Assembly (NCBI RefSeq): GCF_001306915.1 | Contig: NZ_LJTC01000004.1 | Span: forward strand, 134,608-198,607 | Length of the DNA: 64,000 nt | Direction: 5' to 3' | Origin: Pseudoalteromonas lipolytica | Lineage (GTDB): Bacteria > Pseudomonadota > Gammaproteobacteria > Enterobacterales > Alteromonadaceae | Shown here: positions 1 to 12,177 of the stretch, in pieces | How positions within the stretch are numbered: the stretch's first letter is position 1 | Layout: the number at the start of each line of letters is the position of its first letter | Notes under the pieces: generated by a model | Databases searched by the model: none | What the model was told of the DNA's origin: nothing | Seen by the model: only the letters and a program-made list of their open reading frames with translations | Program-made: the position numbers and the translations under genes

Positions 1-42
1 AAACGTCAGCTTATTATCATTAAAATTTTAAGATTCAGCCTC

Positions 43-459
43 ATGAAAACGATAAAGTTAAGTCCTAATTGGACTCTACAGGGAACCAAGATAGCGTTTG
101 CTATTCTTGTTTTATTAAGCGTTACTTTTCTTGGAACATCGCTACTTTTGTTTCTTTTACCTATTTTGCTCTTTATAACTATTTTAAATTTCTTACAACT
201 GCGCTTTTTACACTGTTATAAAGCGGGAATTTGTTATTCGCGTGGAATTAAAAAGCGTTATATTAACACTGAAGATATTGCTGCAGTTGAGTTCTCTCAG
301 CTCGCATTTCTAACTATTTTTAAAGTAGATTTAGTAAATGGAAAAAGCTGCCAATTCTTTAATTGGCAAGTTAGCGATGAGCAAAAAATTGAGATTGAAA
401 GACTCTATAAGGCAAAAACCAACTCTAGAGTTGAATCAGTTTTAGAGTGTGAAGTATAA
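43..459 (+). CDS. Small membrane protein of unknown function
   Basis: A 138-residue protein I do not recognise. Two closely spaced hydrophobic segments at about residues 15-50 predict a membrane hairpin. The remaining ~85 residues are a mixed polar domain (basic GIKKRY loop, then alternating beta-like strands) whose layout resembles bacterial PH-like domains that follow a two-helix membrane anchor; this is only a resemblance. It starts at the ATG nearest the window edge and is followed by a bidirectional terminator shared with the convergent nuclease gene. No functional context is visible because the upstream neighbour lies outside the window. Confidence 0.6.
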   Translation: MKTIKLSPNWTLQGTKIAFAILVLLSVTFLGTSLLLFLLPILLFITILNFLQLRFLHCYKAGICYSRGIKKRYINTEDIAAVEFSQLAFLTIFKVDLVNGKSCQFFNWQVSDEQKIEIERLYKAKTNSRVESVLECEV

Positions 460-460
460 A

Positions 461-487
461 AAAGGCCGCGATAAGCGGCCTTTTTAC
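461..487. terminator. Bidirectional intrinsic terminator
   Basis: A perfect 9-bp stem (461-469 with 475-483) with loop GATAA, an A-run before it and a T-run after it. It lies between two convergent genes and can stop transcription from both sides. Confidence 0.85.
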
Positions 488-502
488 TTAATGCGGTGTC
501 GC

Positions 503-3280
503 TTATTTTTTCATGCGACGACGAAGTGCAAATGGTAAAGCAAGTAGACTTAACCAAGCAAATGAACCAGAATCATCATCTTTTGACTCTTCTTCAGTTT
601 CATCTTCTTCAACTTCTTCGGTTACATCATCTGCCACATCATTGGTAATGTTGATGTAGAGTAATTGTGCTTCTGATAAGTTGCCTGCGCTATCTTCTGC
701 ACGGATCATTAATGTAAGCTTGTCTTCTTCTTCAAAATCGAGCTCTTTGGCTACTGTGATTTCACCTGTAGCACTGATTGCAATCGCGTCAGCATGCTCA
801 CCTTCAATGCTAAAGCTAACGACAGGTGTATAATCAGCGTCACCATCAGAGAAAACAAGTTGACCAATCACAGCGCCTACCTCACTGTTTTCAACGATTT
901 CGAATGATTGCTGAACTTCGATTACTGGCGCTTGTTGTTCTGGAACAGGCTCTGCAGATTGGATATCAACAATCACTGGGTCGTGATCAGATGCACGGTA
1001 TGCATCGTCAGCGTAAAGGCTAGCTTGTTGTGTCGATGATTTATACTCAAGGTTGTAGTCTAGGCTGATTGGCTCATCGGCATTGATATGCCAATCCGTA
1101 GCAGCAACAACTTTAGCAAGCATAGATTCAGAGACTAGTGCGTGGTCAAGGCTACCAATGCGGCCAGAGAAGCTATAAGAATAACCTAATGTGTCGCCGT
1201 CTAGTTCAGCAACCGCACTCTTCAGACCTTTATCTGCAAATGCACGGATAGGATCTTCCATCGCGTATGCGTTCATATCACCCACTAGGATGATATCTTC
1301 ATCTTCAACTTCTGTTGGGTAAGTGGCTAACCAATCAGCATATGCATTTGCACCCGCAACACGGATTTCATTCCAACATGATTGACCATCGCCTAAGTCA
1401 GCATTATTACCTTCAGCGCTACCACAGCCGCCTTTAGATTTTAGGTGGGCAACGGCAACAGTGAAGATTTCTTTGCTTTCAAGAGACTGGAAGCTTTGTG
1501 CAATTGGCGGGCGATTGCTGTAATCGAAAGGTTCTACTGTGGTATGAGCAGCCTTACCAACTTCAGATACTTTATTTGAGCGATAAATAAGTGCTGTCGT
1601 GATTGCATCAGTACCAATTTGGTCAACGCCGAAATCAACGAATGCGTAGGTATTTTCTGCATCTTCATCATTAAGTGCAGATACTAGGCTAGCAATGGCG
1701 CTATTTTCACCGAAACCGTCATTTTCGATTTCCATTAAGCCAATCACATCAGCATTTATAGCCGTGATTGCGCTAACTAATTTAGCTTCTTGGCGAGTAA
1801 ACTCTTCTTCGCTATCTGCACCACGGCTAGTTGGGAAGCCTGCACCTTGGCCGTCGCCATTAAAGTAGTTTAATACGTTAAAGCTTGCTACACGTAGATC
1901 TGCATCTTCGTTAAGCTCTGGTGCATCTGTACGAGGGTTAGTTGCAGTGAACTCAGGTTGTACTGTTGGGTGAATACGATAACGGTCGAAGCTGTAACCC
2001 ATTACACCGGTAATCGTATTAACAGTATCGCCTAAACGTAATGTGTTATAGGCATCAAGGCCCGTACCTGGGTAAGCAATAGGATCAAGGTTTTGCTTTG
2101 TTGAACCATCGTCGATTAAGATTTGTTTTTTCAGGTTTTCAGCTTCAACAGCATTTGCTGCATCGCCTGGAAGCGCTACTTGAGTTCCTTGGTATAAACG
2201 CTCAGTACCTAAGTCAACTTCACCATAGCGACCAAGGCCGTAGTTGTTATTAACGACTAAAGGTTGCGCGATGGTTACTAACATACCTTCGTAAGCTTCA
2301 AGGTCTGCCACGTCAGTAACTGGTAAAGTGATAGCGGTTGCATCAGTAGATAAACCTGTCGCACAGATCTCAACTTGGCTAACATCGCCTAGTTGTGTTG
2401 CGCTGTAGTATTCAGCAACGCTACCTTTAACACGCACATGGTCACCAACTGCAACGTCGGTATCTGCGAAATAAACAAATACACCTTCAGAAGTTAGTGG
2501 GTTTGTATCAACATCAGCAGCAAGTGAGCTAATGAAGAAACCTTTTAGTTGATCATCACCTTGGAAGTCAGCTGTAACAACACCTTCAACTTCTACTTCA
2601 GTGTTAATAAGCGGGCTGTCGCCGCCTTCACCTTGAATTGCGCTGATTAAGGTTTTTGCTGCACCACACTCAAGGGGAGTGACAGGTTCTGGCTCAGGCG
2701 TTGGCTCTGTGCTCTCACCATATTGACCAATATTGCTGAAATCGTCTTGGTCGAATTGCTCCCACTCATCGCTTGGGTTGAACGCAGAGGTTGCATCAGT
2801 ACGGCCTGTAGTAACAGTTGCTTTACGGCGCAGTGTTTTATTTTGTGTTGAAACGCCGCCTTCATCCCATGCTGAACCTGGATCAACGCCCAGTTGACCA
2901 AAGCTATCAACAATTGCACCATCTTTAGTTAGCACTAATGCGTCATCACCGTTGAAGTAAGTGATTGTTGATTCAGTATCTGCATTGGCTTTTAACTCAT
3001 CAGCAGAGCCCGCATTTACAATAACGTAGGTTGCATTTGCTGCAAGAGTACCTGTTAAAGCTAAGCTGTTATTAGGGTCTGCTAGATCGCCATTACCATT
3101 TGAGTATAAAGAGATGGTGTAACCGTCAAGCGATAGTTCAGCACTCGATGTGTTGTATAGCTCTACCGCTTTATTGTTAGAGCTTCCTTCAACATATTCA
3201 GAGATGATTAGGTTGGCAGAAGCAGGCGCGCTCAGGCTTGCAATAACAAGCGCGAGCGGCGTTAATTTTGTATTTATCAT
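503..3280 (-). CDS. exeM: ExeM/NucH-family secreted endonuclease with C-terminal sorting tail
   Basis: Predicted extracellular, metal-dependent DNase of 925 residues. The start at 3280 gives a clean signal peptide (MINTKLTPLALV... ending SAPASA) preceded by GGGA; a longer in-frame start 27 codons upstream would ruin it. Domains in order: lamin-tail domain (about 23-130, begins NLIISEYVEGSSNNKAVELYN), an OB-fold-like section (about 205-345), and an endonuclease/exonuclease/phosphatase domain (about 460-770) with SFNVLNYFNG, IGLMEIENDG, HLKSKGGCG, LVGDMNAYAMED and ASDHDPVIV, which supply the usual Asn, Glu, Asp-x-Asn and Asp-His residues. A cadherin-like module (about 780-890), an acidic linker and a C-terminal SGS, hydrophobic helix, RRR tail follow. 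The tail resembles the GlyGly-CTERM/rhombosortase signal. Likely role: digestion of environmental or biofilm DNA. Confidence 0.9.
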   Translation of the reverse strand: MINTKLTPLALVIASLSAPASANLIISEYVEGSSNNKAVELYNTSSAELSLDGYTISLYSNGNGDLADPNNSLALTGTLAANATYVIVNAGSADELKANADTESTITYFNGDDALVLTKDGAIVDSFGQLGVDPGSAWDEGGVSTQNKTLRRKATVTTGRTDATSAFNPSDEWEQFDQDDFSNIGQYGESTEPTPEPEPVTPLECGAAKTLISAIQGEGGDSPLINTEVEVEGVVTADFQGDDQLKGFFISSLAADVDTNPLTSEGVFVYFADTDVAVGDHVRVKGSVAEYYSATQLGDVSQVEICATGLSTDATAITLPVTDVADLEAYEGMLVTIAQPLVVNNNYGLGRYGEVDLGTERLYQGTQVALPGDAANAVEAENLKKQILIDDGSTKQNLDPIAYPGTGLDAYNTLRLGDTVNTITGVMGYSFDRYRIHPTVQPEFTATNPRTDAPELNEDADLRVASFNVLNYFNGDGQGAGFPTSRGADSEEEFTRQEAKLVSAITAINADVIGLMEIENDGFGENSAIASLVSALNDEDAENTYAFVDFGVDQIGTDAITTALIYRSNKVSEVGKAAHTTVEPFDYSNRPPIAQSFQSLESKEIFTVAVAHLKSKGGCGSAEGNNADLGDGQSCWNEIRVAGANAYADWLATYPTEVEDEDIILVGDMNAYAMEDPIRAFADKGLKSAVAELDGDTLGYSYSFSGRIGSLDHALVSESMLAKVVAATDWHINADEPISLDYNLEYKSSTQQASLYADDAYRASDHDPVIVDIQSAEPVPEQQAPVIEVQQSFEIVENSEVGAVIGQLVFSDGDADYTPVVSFSIEGEHADAIAISATGEITVAKELDFEEEDKLTLMIRAEDSAGNLSEAQLLYINITNDVADDVTEEVEEDETEEESKDDDSGSFAWLSLLALPFALRRRMKK

Positions 3281-3359
3281 TATTTTTCCCGTGTATGTAT
3301 TATTAAAGTCCCAATATGGGACACAGTACTTTAAGAAAAATCTATGACAAATTAAATAC

Positions 3360-3405
3360 AAAATGTTAATAAAATAGAAATAATGACCTATTTTAAGAAC
3401 ATTTT
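3360..3405. terminator. Long interrupted hairpin between hemB and the nuclease gene
   Basis: Outer 8-bp arms AAAATGTT (3360-3367) and AACATTTT (3398-3405), and inner 7-bp arms AAAATAG (3371-3377) and CTATTTT (3388-3394), separated by a 3-nt internal loop. It sits between the stop of hemB and the start of the nuclease gene, so it may end hemB transcription. The T-run is long only on the plus strand, so an operator role for the nuclease promoter is also possible. Confidence 0.4.
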
Positions 3406-3411
3406 TTTAAG

Positions 3412-6292
<2,881 letters not shown>

Positions 6293-6293
6293 C

Positions 6294-7076
6294 TTAACCC
6301 TTTATGGAAAATAATTGCTGAAAGTTTAGTGTAGTTTGTTTTGCCACTTCAGTAAATTCTGAGCCTTTTAAATCAGCAATTTGCTGACATACATAAGGAA
6401 GGTTCTGAGGCTCATTACGGCGAGTTTTAGGTCTAGGCCTAATATTTCTCGGCATTAAAAAGGGCGCATCAGTCTCAATTAACAAGCGATTTAAAGGGAT
6501 AGTTGGTACTAAGGCTTGTAGTTGTTCACCACGGCGTTCATCGCAGACCCAGCCCGTAACACCGATATAAAGCCCCATTGCTAGGTAACTTTGGAGTGCG
6601 TTTTCGTCACCCGTGAAGCAGTGTAGTACGCCTCGTACCTTGTAATCACTCAAGATTGCGAGCATATCTTCGCTGGCATCTCGCTCATGCAAATACACAG
6701 GCATATTTAGTTGCTCAGCAAGCTGTAACTGGCGTCTAAAAACGCTGCGCTGAACATCGCGAGGAGAAAAGTCACGATTGTAATCGAGGCCACACTCGCC
6801 AATTGCAACCACTTCAGGGTGTTGGCTGAGAGTTGTTAAGTGTGCTTCAAGGTGATCATCTGCAGTTTTTGCATCATGAGGGTGGACCCCAGCTGTGCAA
6901 AATTGCTTAAACTGTTTGGCGAGTTTAAGAGAGGCTTGGCTACTTTGCAGATCGCAGCCAATAAGAAGCATCTGTGTTACATTTGCCTCTGCGGCACGTT
7001 GTAACACAGCTTGATGAATATCATCAAATTGATGATTGCTTAAATTGACGCCAGCATCAACTAGCGAATAGTTCAT
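6294..7076 (-). CDS. tatD: TatD-family metal-dependent hydrolase/DNase
   Basis: A 260-residue TIM-barrel metallohydrolase of the amidohydrolase superfamily. Visible metal and catalytic signatures: GVHPHDAK, AIGECGLDYNRDFSP, VYLHERDASED, LHCFTGD, and the C-terminal IETDAPFLMPRNIRPRPKTRR typical of TatD itself rather than YcfH/YjjV. The family shows 3'-5' exonuclease activity and is linked to DNA repair and breakdown; it is not needed for Tat export. The ATG overlaps the TAA of the upstream periplasmic protein gene (TAATG), indicating translational coupling. It is the usual last gene of the tat operon, here separated from tatC by one extra gene. Confidence 0.95.
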   Translation of the reverse strand: MNYSLVDAGVNLSNHQFDDIHQAVLQRAAEANVTQMLLIGCDLQSSQASLKLAKQFKQFCTAGVHPHDAKTADDHLEAHLTTLSQHPEVVAIGECGLDYNRDFSPRDVQRSVFRRQLQLAEQLNMPVYLHERDASEDMLAILSDYKVRGVLHCFTGDENALQSYLAMGLYIGVTGWVCDERRGEQLQALVPTIPLNRLLIETDAPFLMPRNIRPRPKTRRNEPQNLPYVCQQIADLKGSEFTEVAKQTTLNFQQLFSIKG

Positions 7077-7600
7077 TAGTCAGTACGCTTAACACGAATT
7101 GAACGGTTTTGCCCTTCGATTCTTAACAAGAATGAATTGAAAACGCCTCGTTCAATTATGACTTTGTCGCTCACCTCTAGTTTCATTCTATCTGAGCCTA
7201 CTTGGCGCCACTGTTGACCGTTTTCTAGCTCTATAATCAGCTCCCCGTAAGGCGCTTTTCTAACGCTCTTAACCACTGCGGTTATTTCGTCATCATTTTT
7301 TTTTGCAACTTCTTTGTGCTCTAAACCAAAGTCTTCATTTTTTGTTTTTAGAGCTTGTTCACTTGTTGCGGCTGCCGCGGCAACAGGAGCTGCTGAGCTA
7401 GTTACAGGTTGCTCAATTTGTTTTTTTGTAGCCGGTTTTGAAAGTGATTTACCTGCCATTACGTTGTCGTAACAAAGTAAGCGGTTAAAATCATTTTCAA
7501 CAAAAGTACAGGCTTGCAATGCTTGTAAGTTAACTTCGTCTGCCTGTGCAGTACCAGCAATAGTTAAAAGAGCAACGAAGGGAATGAGTTGTTTTTTCAT
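7076..7600 (-). CDS. Periplasmic protein of unknown function between tatC and tatD
   Basis: A 174-residue protein with a classical signal peptide (MKKQLIPFVALLTIAGTAQA). The mature part begins with a small Cys-containing helical motif (LQACTFVENDFNRLLCYDN) that recalls the N-terminal motif of VasI/TagO-like proteins. A low-complexity Ala/Thr/Lys linker follows, then a compact beta-rich C-terminal domain (about 105-174). No enzyme motif is seen. It lies 1 nt after tatC and overlaps tatD by 1 nt, so it is cotranscribed with the export genes, but nothing in the sequence shows a role in Tat export. Confidence 0.75.
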   Translation of the reverse strand: MKKQLIPFVALLTIAGTAQADEVNLQALQACTFVENDFNRLLCYDNVMAGKSLSKPATKKQIEQPVTSSAAPVAAAAATSEQALKTKNEDFGLEHKEVAKKNDDEITAVVKSVRKAPYGELIIELENGQQWRQVGSDRMKLEVSDKVIIERGVFNSFLLRIEGQNRSIRVKRTD

Positions 7601-7601
7601 T

Positions 7602-8342
7602 TTATTCCTCGGATTCCTGTTGAGGTTTGGCGGTATAGAATGCAGCCAAAATTAAACCTAATTCAAATAATAACAGCATGGGTAATGCTAGCAATGTTTG
7701 TGACAGTACATCAGGAGGTGTTAAGAACATGGCAACCACGAATACACCTACCACGATATAAGGTCGTTTTTCTTTTAAACTTTTCGTTGTTGTTGCGCCA
7801 CTCCAGCATAACAGCATGATGGCAACAGGTATTTCAAACGCAATACCAAAAGCAAAAAACAGTTTTAAAGCAAAACTTAAATAACTACTAATATCAGGTG
7901 CTAATGTCATCATATCAGGGCCAGTATTAGTAAAAAACCCTAAAATAATAGGTAGCACCACAAAGTAGCAAAATGCGATACCACTATAAAATAGCAAGAT
8001 ACTTGAGGCCAAAATAGGCATTAGCATACGCTTTTCATGTTGATACAAACCTGGTGCTATAAAGCTCCAAACTTGATGCAGTATCATGGGAATAGCAGCA
8101 AATAACGCTACAAATAAGGTGAGTTTAAACGGTGCAAAAAAAGGTGCTGTTACATCCGTTGCGATCATGGTGGCAGTGCTTGGCAAGTTTGCAATCAGTG
8201 GAGCTGCAACAAAGCTATAAATATCGTTGGCAAAGTACACCAAGGCGATAAATATTAGCAAAATGCTTAACAAAGCTTTCATGAGTCGGTTTCGTAACTC
8301 AATCAAGTGGCCAACAAAGCCTGTGTGAGCTTGCTCGGTCAT
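7602..8342 (-). CDS. tatC: Sec-independent protein translocase subunit TatC
   Basis: Polytopic inner-membrane receptor for twin-arginine signal peptides; it forms the TatBC complex and recruits TatA. The 246-residue protein shows six hydrophobic segments and family hallmarks: HLIELRNRLMKA near the N terminus (the Glu contacts the signal peptide), QVWSFIAPGLYQHEKR in the first periplasmic-cytoplasmic region, and FAFGIAFEIPV with the conserved Phe/Glu. It lies downstream of tatB (50-nt gap) and 1 nt before a small periplasmic-protein gene. Confidence 0.97.
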   Translation of the reverse strand: MTEQAHTGFVGHLIELRNRLMKALLSILLIFIALVYFANDIYSFVAAPLIANLPSTATMIATDVTAPFFAPFKLTLFVALFAAIPMILHQVWSFIAPGLYQHEKRMLMPILASSILLFYSGIAFCYFVVLPIILGFFTNTGPDMMTLAPDISSYLSFALKLFFAFGIAFEIPVAIMLLCWSGATTTKSLKEKRPYIVVGVFVVAMFLTPPDVLSQTLLALPMLLLFELGLILAAFYTAKPQQESEE

Positions 8343-8392
8343 AATTTACTATTCATCATCATTGTTATTGACCACAAAAGCAGAGATTAAAT

Positions 8393-8725
8393 TCACTTTT
8401 TTTCGTCATTATTGTTAGTTTCTGCTTTTTCTGGTGTGTCTTTTTTATAACTGTGGGTAACTGACTGAGCAGCCTTTTGAAGTTCGTTTACAGAATCTTG
8501 CAGATCTGGTGTGAGCTCTTGCAAGTTTTGCTGTTCTGCTTTTTTTAAGTTCTCGTGAAGCTCATGGATACGGAGTTCTTCGTTCACTTCAGCTTTCACT
8601 GAATTGGCGACTGACTTTAATGTTTTTACCCAGCGGCTAACTGTACGAATTGCCACAGGCAAGCGCTCAGGGCCTAACACAATCAGACCTACGATAAGTA
8701 CGACAACAAGTTCCCACATCCCCAT
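8393..8725 (-). CDS. tatB: Sec-independent protein translocase subunit TatB
   Basis: 110 residues: an N-terminal membrane helix (MGMWELVVVLIVGLIVLGPERLP, with the conserved Glu near residue 5 and the LGPERLP hinge), an amphipathic helix and a charged Lys/Glu-rich tail. LGPERLP separates TatB from TatA. It partners TatC as the signal-peptide-binding complex. Only 5 nt separate it from tatA. Confidence 0.95.
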   Translation of the reverse strand: MGMWELVVVLIVGLIVLGPERLPVAIRTVSRWVKTLKSVANSVKAEVNEELRIHELHENLKKAEQQNLQELTPDLQDSVNELQKAAQSVTHSYKKDTPEKAETNNNDEKK

Positions 8726-8730
8726 GTTGA

Positions 8731-8970
8731 TTAAGCCTTATGGTCGTCTTTGCTTTTCTCTACGGTTTCTTTGCTTTGCGTGTTAGAAGCTTGCTCTATT
8801 TGCTCGCTTTTGGAATTAGTTTGGTCATCATCAGACACGGCTTTTTTAAAGCCTTTTACTGCGCTACCTAAATCACCGCCAATGCCACGAAGTTTCTTTG
8901 TGCCAAATAACAACACGATGATTGCTAAAATAATGATTAATTGCCAAATACTGATACCACCAAAACCCAT
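8731..8970 (-). CDS. tatA: Sec-independent protein translocase subunit TatA
   Basis: 79 residues with the TatA layout: a short N-terminal helix ([17 protein letters not shown]), the [14 protein letters not shown] hinge, an amphipathic helix ([14 protein letters not shown]) and an acidic/basic tail. It oligomerises to form the Tat passage for folded proteins. It is first of the tat genes after ubiB, matching the ubi-tat order of enterobacteria. Confidence 0.95.
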   Translation of the reverse strand: MGFGGISIWQLIIILAIIVLLFGTKKLRGIGGDLGSAVKGFKKAVSDDDQTNSKSEQIEQASNTQSKETVEKSKDDHKA

Positions 8971-9047
8971 GGGTTACTCCGTTTTTATCAAATTTATTGA
9001 ATAGACTTGCCTTGATTATACCCACCAAAACATAAATAGCACTTAGT

Positions 9048-10649
9048 TTATGCGCTTCGCCATGCTGCAATAAAGCCTGCTATAGCAAAGCCTGCGGTAA
9101 TTACACTGGCGACTAAGTCATGCTGTAAATAACATAAGCCTGAAACTATTAAACAGCTACCAGCAAAGATACTAAGTAACAAAGGCTTAGCAGATTGCGG
9201 CGCTGGCAATTGTACAGGTTGTTGTTGACGTTTTAAGTTTTGATAAATTAAATCAGGTAATTCAGGCATTTTTTCTGCCCAAAATGGCAAGTTTGCATAC
9301 ATTTTTTTCATTACTGCAAGCGGACCAACTTGTTCTTTGACCCAATCTTCTAGAAAAGGTTTAGCGGTTTTCCATAAATCAAGCTGCGGATACAGTTGTC
9401 TGCCAAGGCCTTCAACATACAACAGCGTCTTTTGTAGTAACACTAATTGCGGTTGAACTTGCATATTAAAGCGACGAGCCGTATTAAACAGGTTAACTAG
9501 CACGTGGCCAAAAGAGATTTCGGCCAGTGGTTTGTTGAAAATTGGTTCACACACAGTACGAATGGCAAATTCAAACTCTTCAATGCTGGTATCGGCGGGT
9601 ACCCAGCCAGAATCAACATGCAGTTGCGCTACTTGGCGGTAATCACGGTTGAAAAAGGCAATAAAGTTCTCTGCTAAATAGCGTTTATCTTCACGATTAA
9701 GGGTGCCCACAATGCCGCAATCAATGCCGATATATTTTGGGTTATGAGGGTTTTCACGTGAAACGAAAATATTACCCGGATGCATATCAGCGTGGAAGAA
9801 ACTGTCGCGGAATACTTGTGTGAAAAATACTTCGACTCCACGCTCAGCTAGTAGCTGCATATTGGTATTTTGTGCCAGTAATGCGTCGGTATCAGATACT
9901 GGAATACCGTAAATGCGCTCCATTACTAATACGTTACTGCGGCTGTAGTCACTGTAAACAAAGGGAATGTAGAGCGAATCTGAGTCTTCGAAGTTACGGC
10001 GTAGCTGAATCGCATTCGCCCCTTCACGCATTAAGTCGAGCTCATCGAGTAAAGTTTTTTTGTACTCGTTTACTACTTCAATAGGGCGTAAACGTTTTGC
10101 TTCTTTTAATAACTTAGCAACCAAGCGAGCGACTTTTTGCATTAGCATTAAGTCAGCATCAATTTGCTCTTTAATGTTAGGGCGAATGACTTTAATCACC
10201 ACATCTTGTGGCGCGCCATGCTCATCAATTAAGGTTGCCGTGTGAACTTGTGCAATCGAGGCTGATGCCAAAGGTGTTTGCGAAAAATCACTAAATAATT
10301 CACTAATATCATTAATACCGAGCGCTTTTTCGATAAGCTGCTGGGCAAGTTCACCTTCAAAAGGCTCAACCTGATCTTGTAGTAGTGCAAGCTCTAATGC
10401 GACATCATGAGGGAGTAAATCACGGCGTGTAGAAAGCATTTGACCAAACTTGATCCACACCGGGCCGAGCTCTTGCAATGCAAGTCTTAAGCGCATACCT
10501 GCAGGTTTATCTTTATGTTGGTTACGTAACCAAAATAAGCTGCCACGGGCGAGTTTGGCAAACCAAGGCACTCGTTTACGCGGAATTAATTCGTCTAAGC
10601 CATAGCTCAGTAGAGTTTTAGTAATGTAATAAAGACGAGCAGACGACAC
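9048..10649 (-). CDS. ubiB: Ubiquinone biosynthesis regulatory kinase-like protein UbiB
   Basis: Atypical protein-kinase-like ATPase of the ABC1/ADCK family needed for ubiquinone synthesis; likely handles or extracts lipid intermediates. The 533 residues show the KxGQ-type motif ([16 protein letters not shown]), the Ala-rich nucleotide loop ([11 protein letters not shown]), the ATP lysine (VVIKVIRPN), the catalytic [11 protein letters not shown] and the metal motif GIDCGIVG (Cys replaces Phe, as is usual in UbiB). Two hydrophobic segments at the C terminus (about 490-530) anchor it in the membrane. It follows ubiJ by 17 nt. Confidence 0.96.
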   Translation of the reverse strand: MSSARLYYITKTLLSYGLDELIPRKRVPWFAKLARGSLFWLRNQHKDKPAGMRLRLALQELGPVWIKFGQMLSTRRDLLPHDVALELALLQDQVEPFEGELAQQLIEKALGINDISELFSDFSQTPLASASIAQVHTATLIDEHGAPQDVVIKVIRPNIKEQIDADLMLMQKVARLVAKLLKEAKRLRPIEVVNEYKKTLLDELDLMREGANAIQLRRNFEDSDSLYIPFVYSDYSRSNVLVMERIYGIPVSDTDALLAQNTNMQLLAERGVEVFFTQVFRDSFFHADMHPGNIFVSRENPHNPKYIGIDCGIVGTLNREDKRYLAENFIAFFNRDYRQVAQLHVDSGWVPADTSIEEFEFAIRTVCEPIFNKPLAEISFGHVLVNLFNTARRFNMQVQPQLVLLQKTLLYVEGLGRQLYPQLDLWKTAKPFLEDWVKEQVGPLAVMKKMYANLPFWAEKMPELPDLIYQNLKRQQQPVQLPAPQSAKPLLLSIFAGSCLIVSGLCYLQHDLVASVITAGFAIAGFIAAWRSA

Positions 10650-10666
10650 ACAAGTTCCTTAGCGCA

Positions 10667-11272
10667 TTAGCGTGACTGTAACAGCGCGTTAATTCGCATC
10701 TCTAATTGAGATACTTGGCTTTTTAATTGGCGATTTTGCTGTTTAAATTCAGCAAGTTCAAGAGGGTGTATGGTCACTGCTAACTCATCTTGGCAAAGCG
10801 TTGTTAAGGTATTTTCTAACTTGCTTTTCGTTTGTGAACCACGACGTTTTAAAGCTTGAATAGAGAGCCACAACTGTTGTGCTGGGGCATCGCCAATGTA
10901 TCGAGAAAAATGTTCTGGCCAATCAATATCAAGCTCAGCAAACGCATTGCTAAAGCCTTGCGCAAGATTTAAATCGCCTTGTAAGTCGAGCTTGTCTTGG
11001 CGAATGAGTTGCGTGAGCATTGATGGATCTTTAAGCGCTAACAAGGTGTTGATATCGGCGCTGATCATGCAGTCAAAACTGCGTTCTTGCGTACTGTATA
11101 AGTGAATTTGCTCGTCGCTGTAAACGCACAAAATTGACTGTTGCCAATCACGTATCTCAATCAACAGCTGTTTATCAGCAATTGCTGCAAGCTTACCCTT
11201 TAACTGAGGGTCTAACTGCAGCAGTTGATTAATGATTCGTTCGACGAGTGATAACAGAGCGTTTGCTAACAT
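10667..11272 (-). CDS. ubiJ: Ubiquinone biosynthesis accessory factor UbiJ
   Basis: 201 residues with an SCP2 lipid-binding domain (about 15-115) and a C-terminal helical/coiled-coil stretch (QQNRQLKSQVSQLEMRINALL). The family binds hydrophobic quinone intermediates and organises the soluble Ubi enzyme complex. Its position between ubiE and ubiB, with gaps of 28 and 17 nt, is the diagnostic context and supports the assignment better than sequence motifs do. Confidence 0.92.
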   Translation of the reverse strand: MLANALLSLVERIINQLLQLDPQLKGKLAAIADKQLLIEIRDWQQSILCVYSDEQIHLYSTQERSFDCMISADINTLLALKDPSMLTQLIRQDKLDLQGDLNLAQGFSNAFAELDIDWPEHFSRYIGDAPAQQLWLSIQALKRRGSQTKSKLENTLTTLCQDELAVTIHPLELAEFKQQNRQLKSQVSQLEMRINALLQSR

Positions 11273-11300
11273 CGCGTTACCTGCTTAATTTACAGAGTTT

Positions 11301-12056
11301 TTAGTATTTAAAACCACGGTGAAGGGCAACAATACCGCCAGTAAGGTTTTGATAACTGGTTTGTTCAAAACCCGCATCTTCCATCATGCCTTTTAATGTT
11401 TCTTGATCAGGATGCATACGGATAGACTCAGCAAGGTATTGATAAGATTCGCTGTCATTCGCAACCAGCTCACCCATCTTAGGTAAGATATTAAATGAGT
11501 AGAAATCGTAGGCTTTGCTCAGTATTTCTTGCTCTGGTTTTGAGAACTCAAGCACAAGTAAACGACCGCCAGGCTTAAGAATACGATACATTGAGCGTAG
11601 AGCTTTATCTTTATCGGTCACGTTACGAAGACCAAAGGCAATCGTAATTAAGTCGAAGCTGTTATCAGGAAATGGCAATGCTTCTGCATTCATTTGAACA
11701 TATTCGATATTGCCAACACGACCAAGGTTTCGAAGTTTCTCACGGCCAACTTTCAGCATTGAAGAGTTAATATCGCCTAAGATTACCTGACCCGTTTCAC
11801 CCACTAGCTGACTAAATTTAGCGGTTAAATCACCTGTACCGCCTGCAAGGTCTAATACATAGTGACCTTTACGAACACCTGAACTTGCAATAGTTTGGCG
11901 TTTCCATAAACGATGAATACCGAACGACATCAGATCATTCATTACGTCATACTTTGCAGCGACTGAGTGGAATACATCTGCAACCATTGATGCTTTGTCG
12001 TTTTCAGCAACGGTTTTATAGCCAAAATGCGTGGTCTTTTCTTGATTCTCGTTCAT
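11301..12056 (-). CDS. ubiE: Demethylmenaquinone/2-methoxy-6-polyprenylbenzoquinol C-methyltransferase
   Basis: SAM-dependent C-methyltransferase acting in both ubiquinone and menaquinone synthesis. 251 residues. SAM motif [17 protein letters not shown], motif [21 protein letters not shown] and the post-motif [15 protein letters not shown] identify UbiE precisely. It is the first gene of the ubiE-ubiJ-ubiB-tatABC run, so its promoter in 12057-12177 probably serves the unit. Confidence 0.97.
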   Translation of the reverse strand: MNENQEKTTHFGYKTVAENDKASMVADVFHSVAAKYDVMNDLMSFGIHRLWKRQTIASSGVRKGHYVLDLAGGTGDLTAKFSQLVGETGQVILGDINSSMLKVGREKLRNLGRVGNIEYVQMNAEALPFPDNSFDLITIAFGLRNVTDKDKALRSMYRILKPGGRLLVLEFSKPEQEILSKAYDFYSFNILPKMGELVANDSESYQYLAESIRMHPDQETLKGMMEDAGFEQTSYQNLTGGIVALHRGFKY

Positions 12057-12177
12057 GATTAATCTCTATCGTGGCAATAAAGACTAGTGTACTTGATTGT
12101 AGCTGTGGGGTGCAATTTGATTATAACTAAATCATCAGATTAGCATTGCTTTTCATTATTTAGCACAGGTTTAAACT

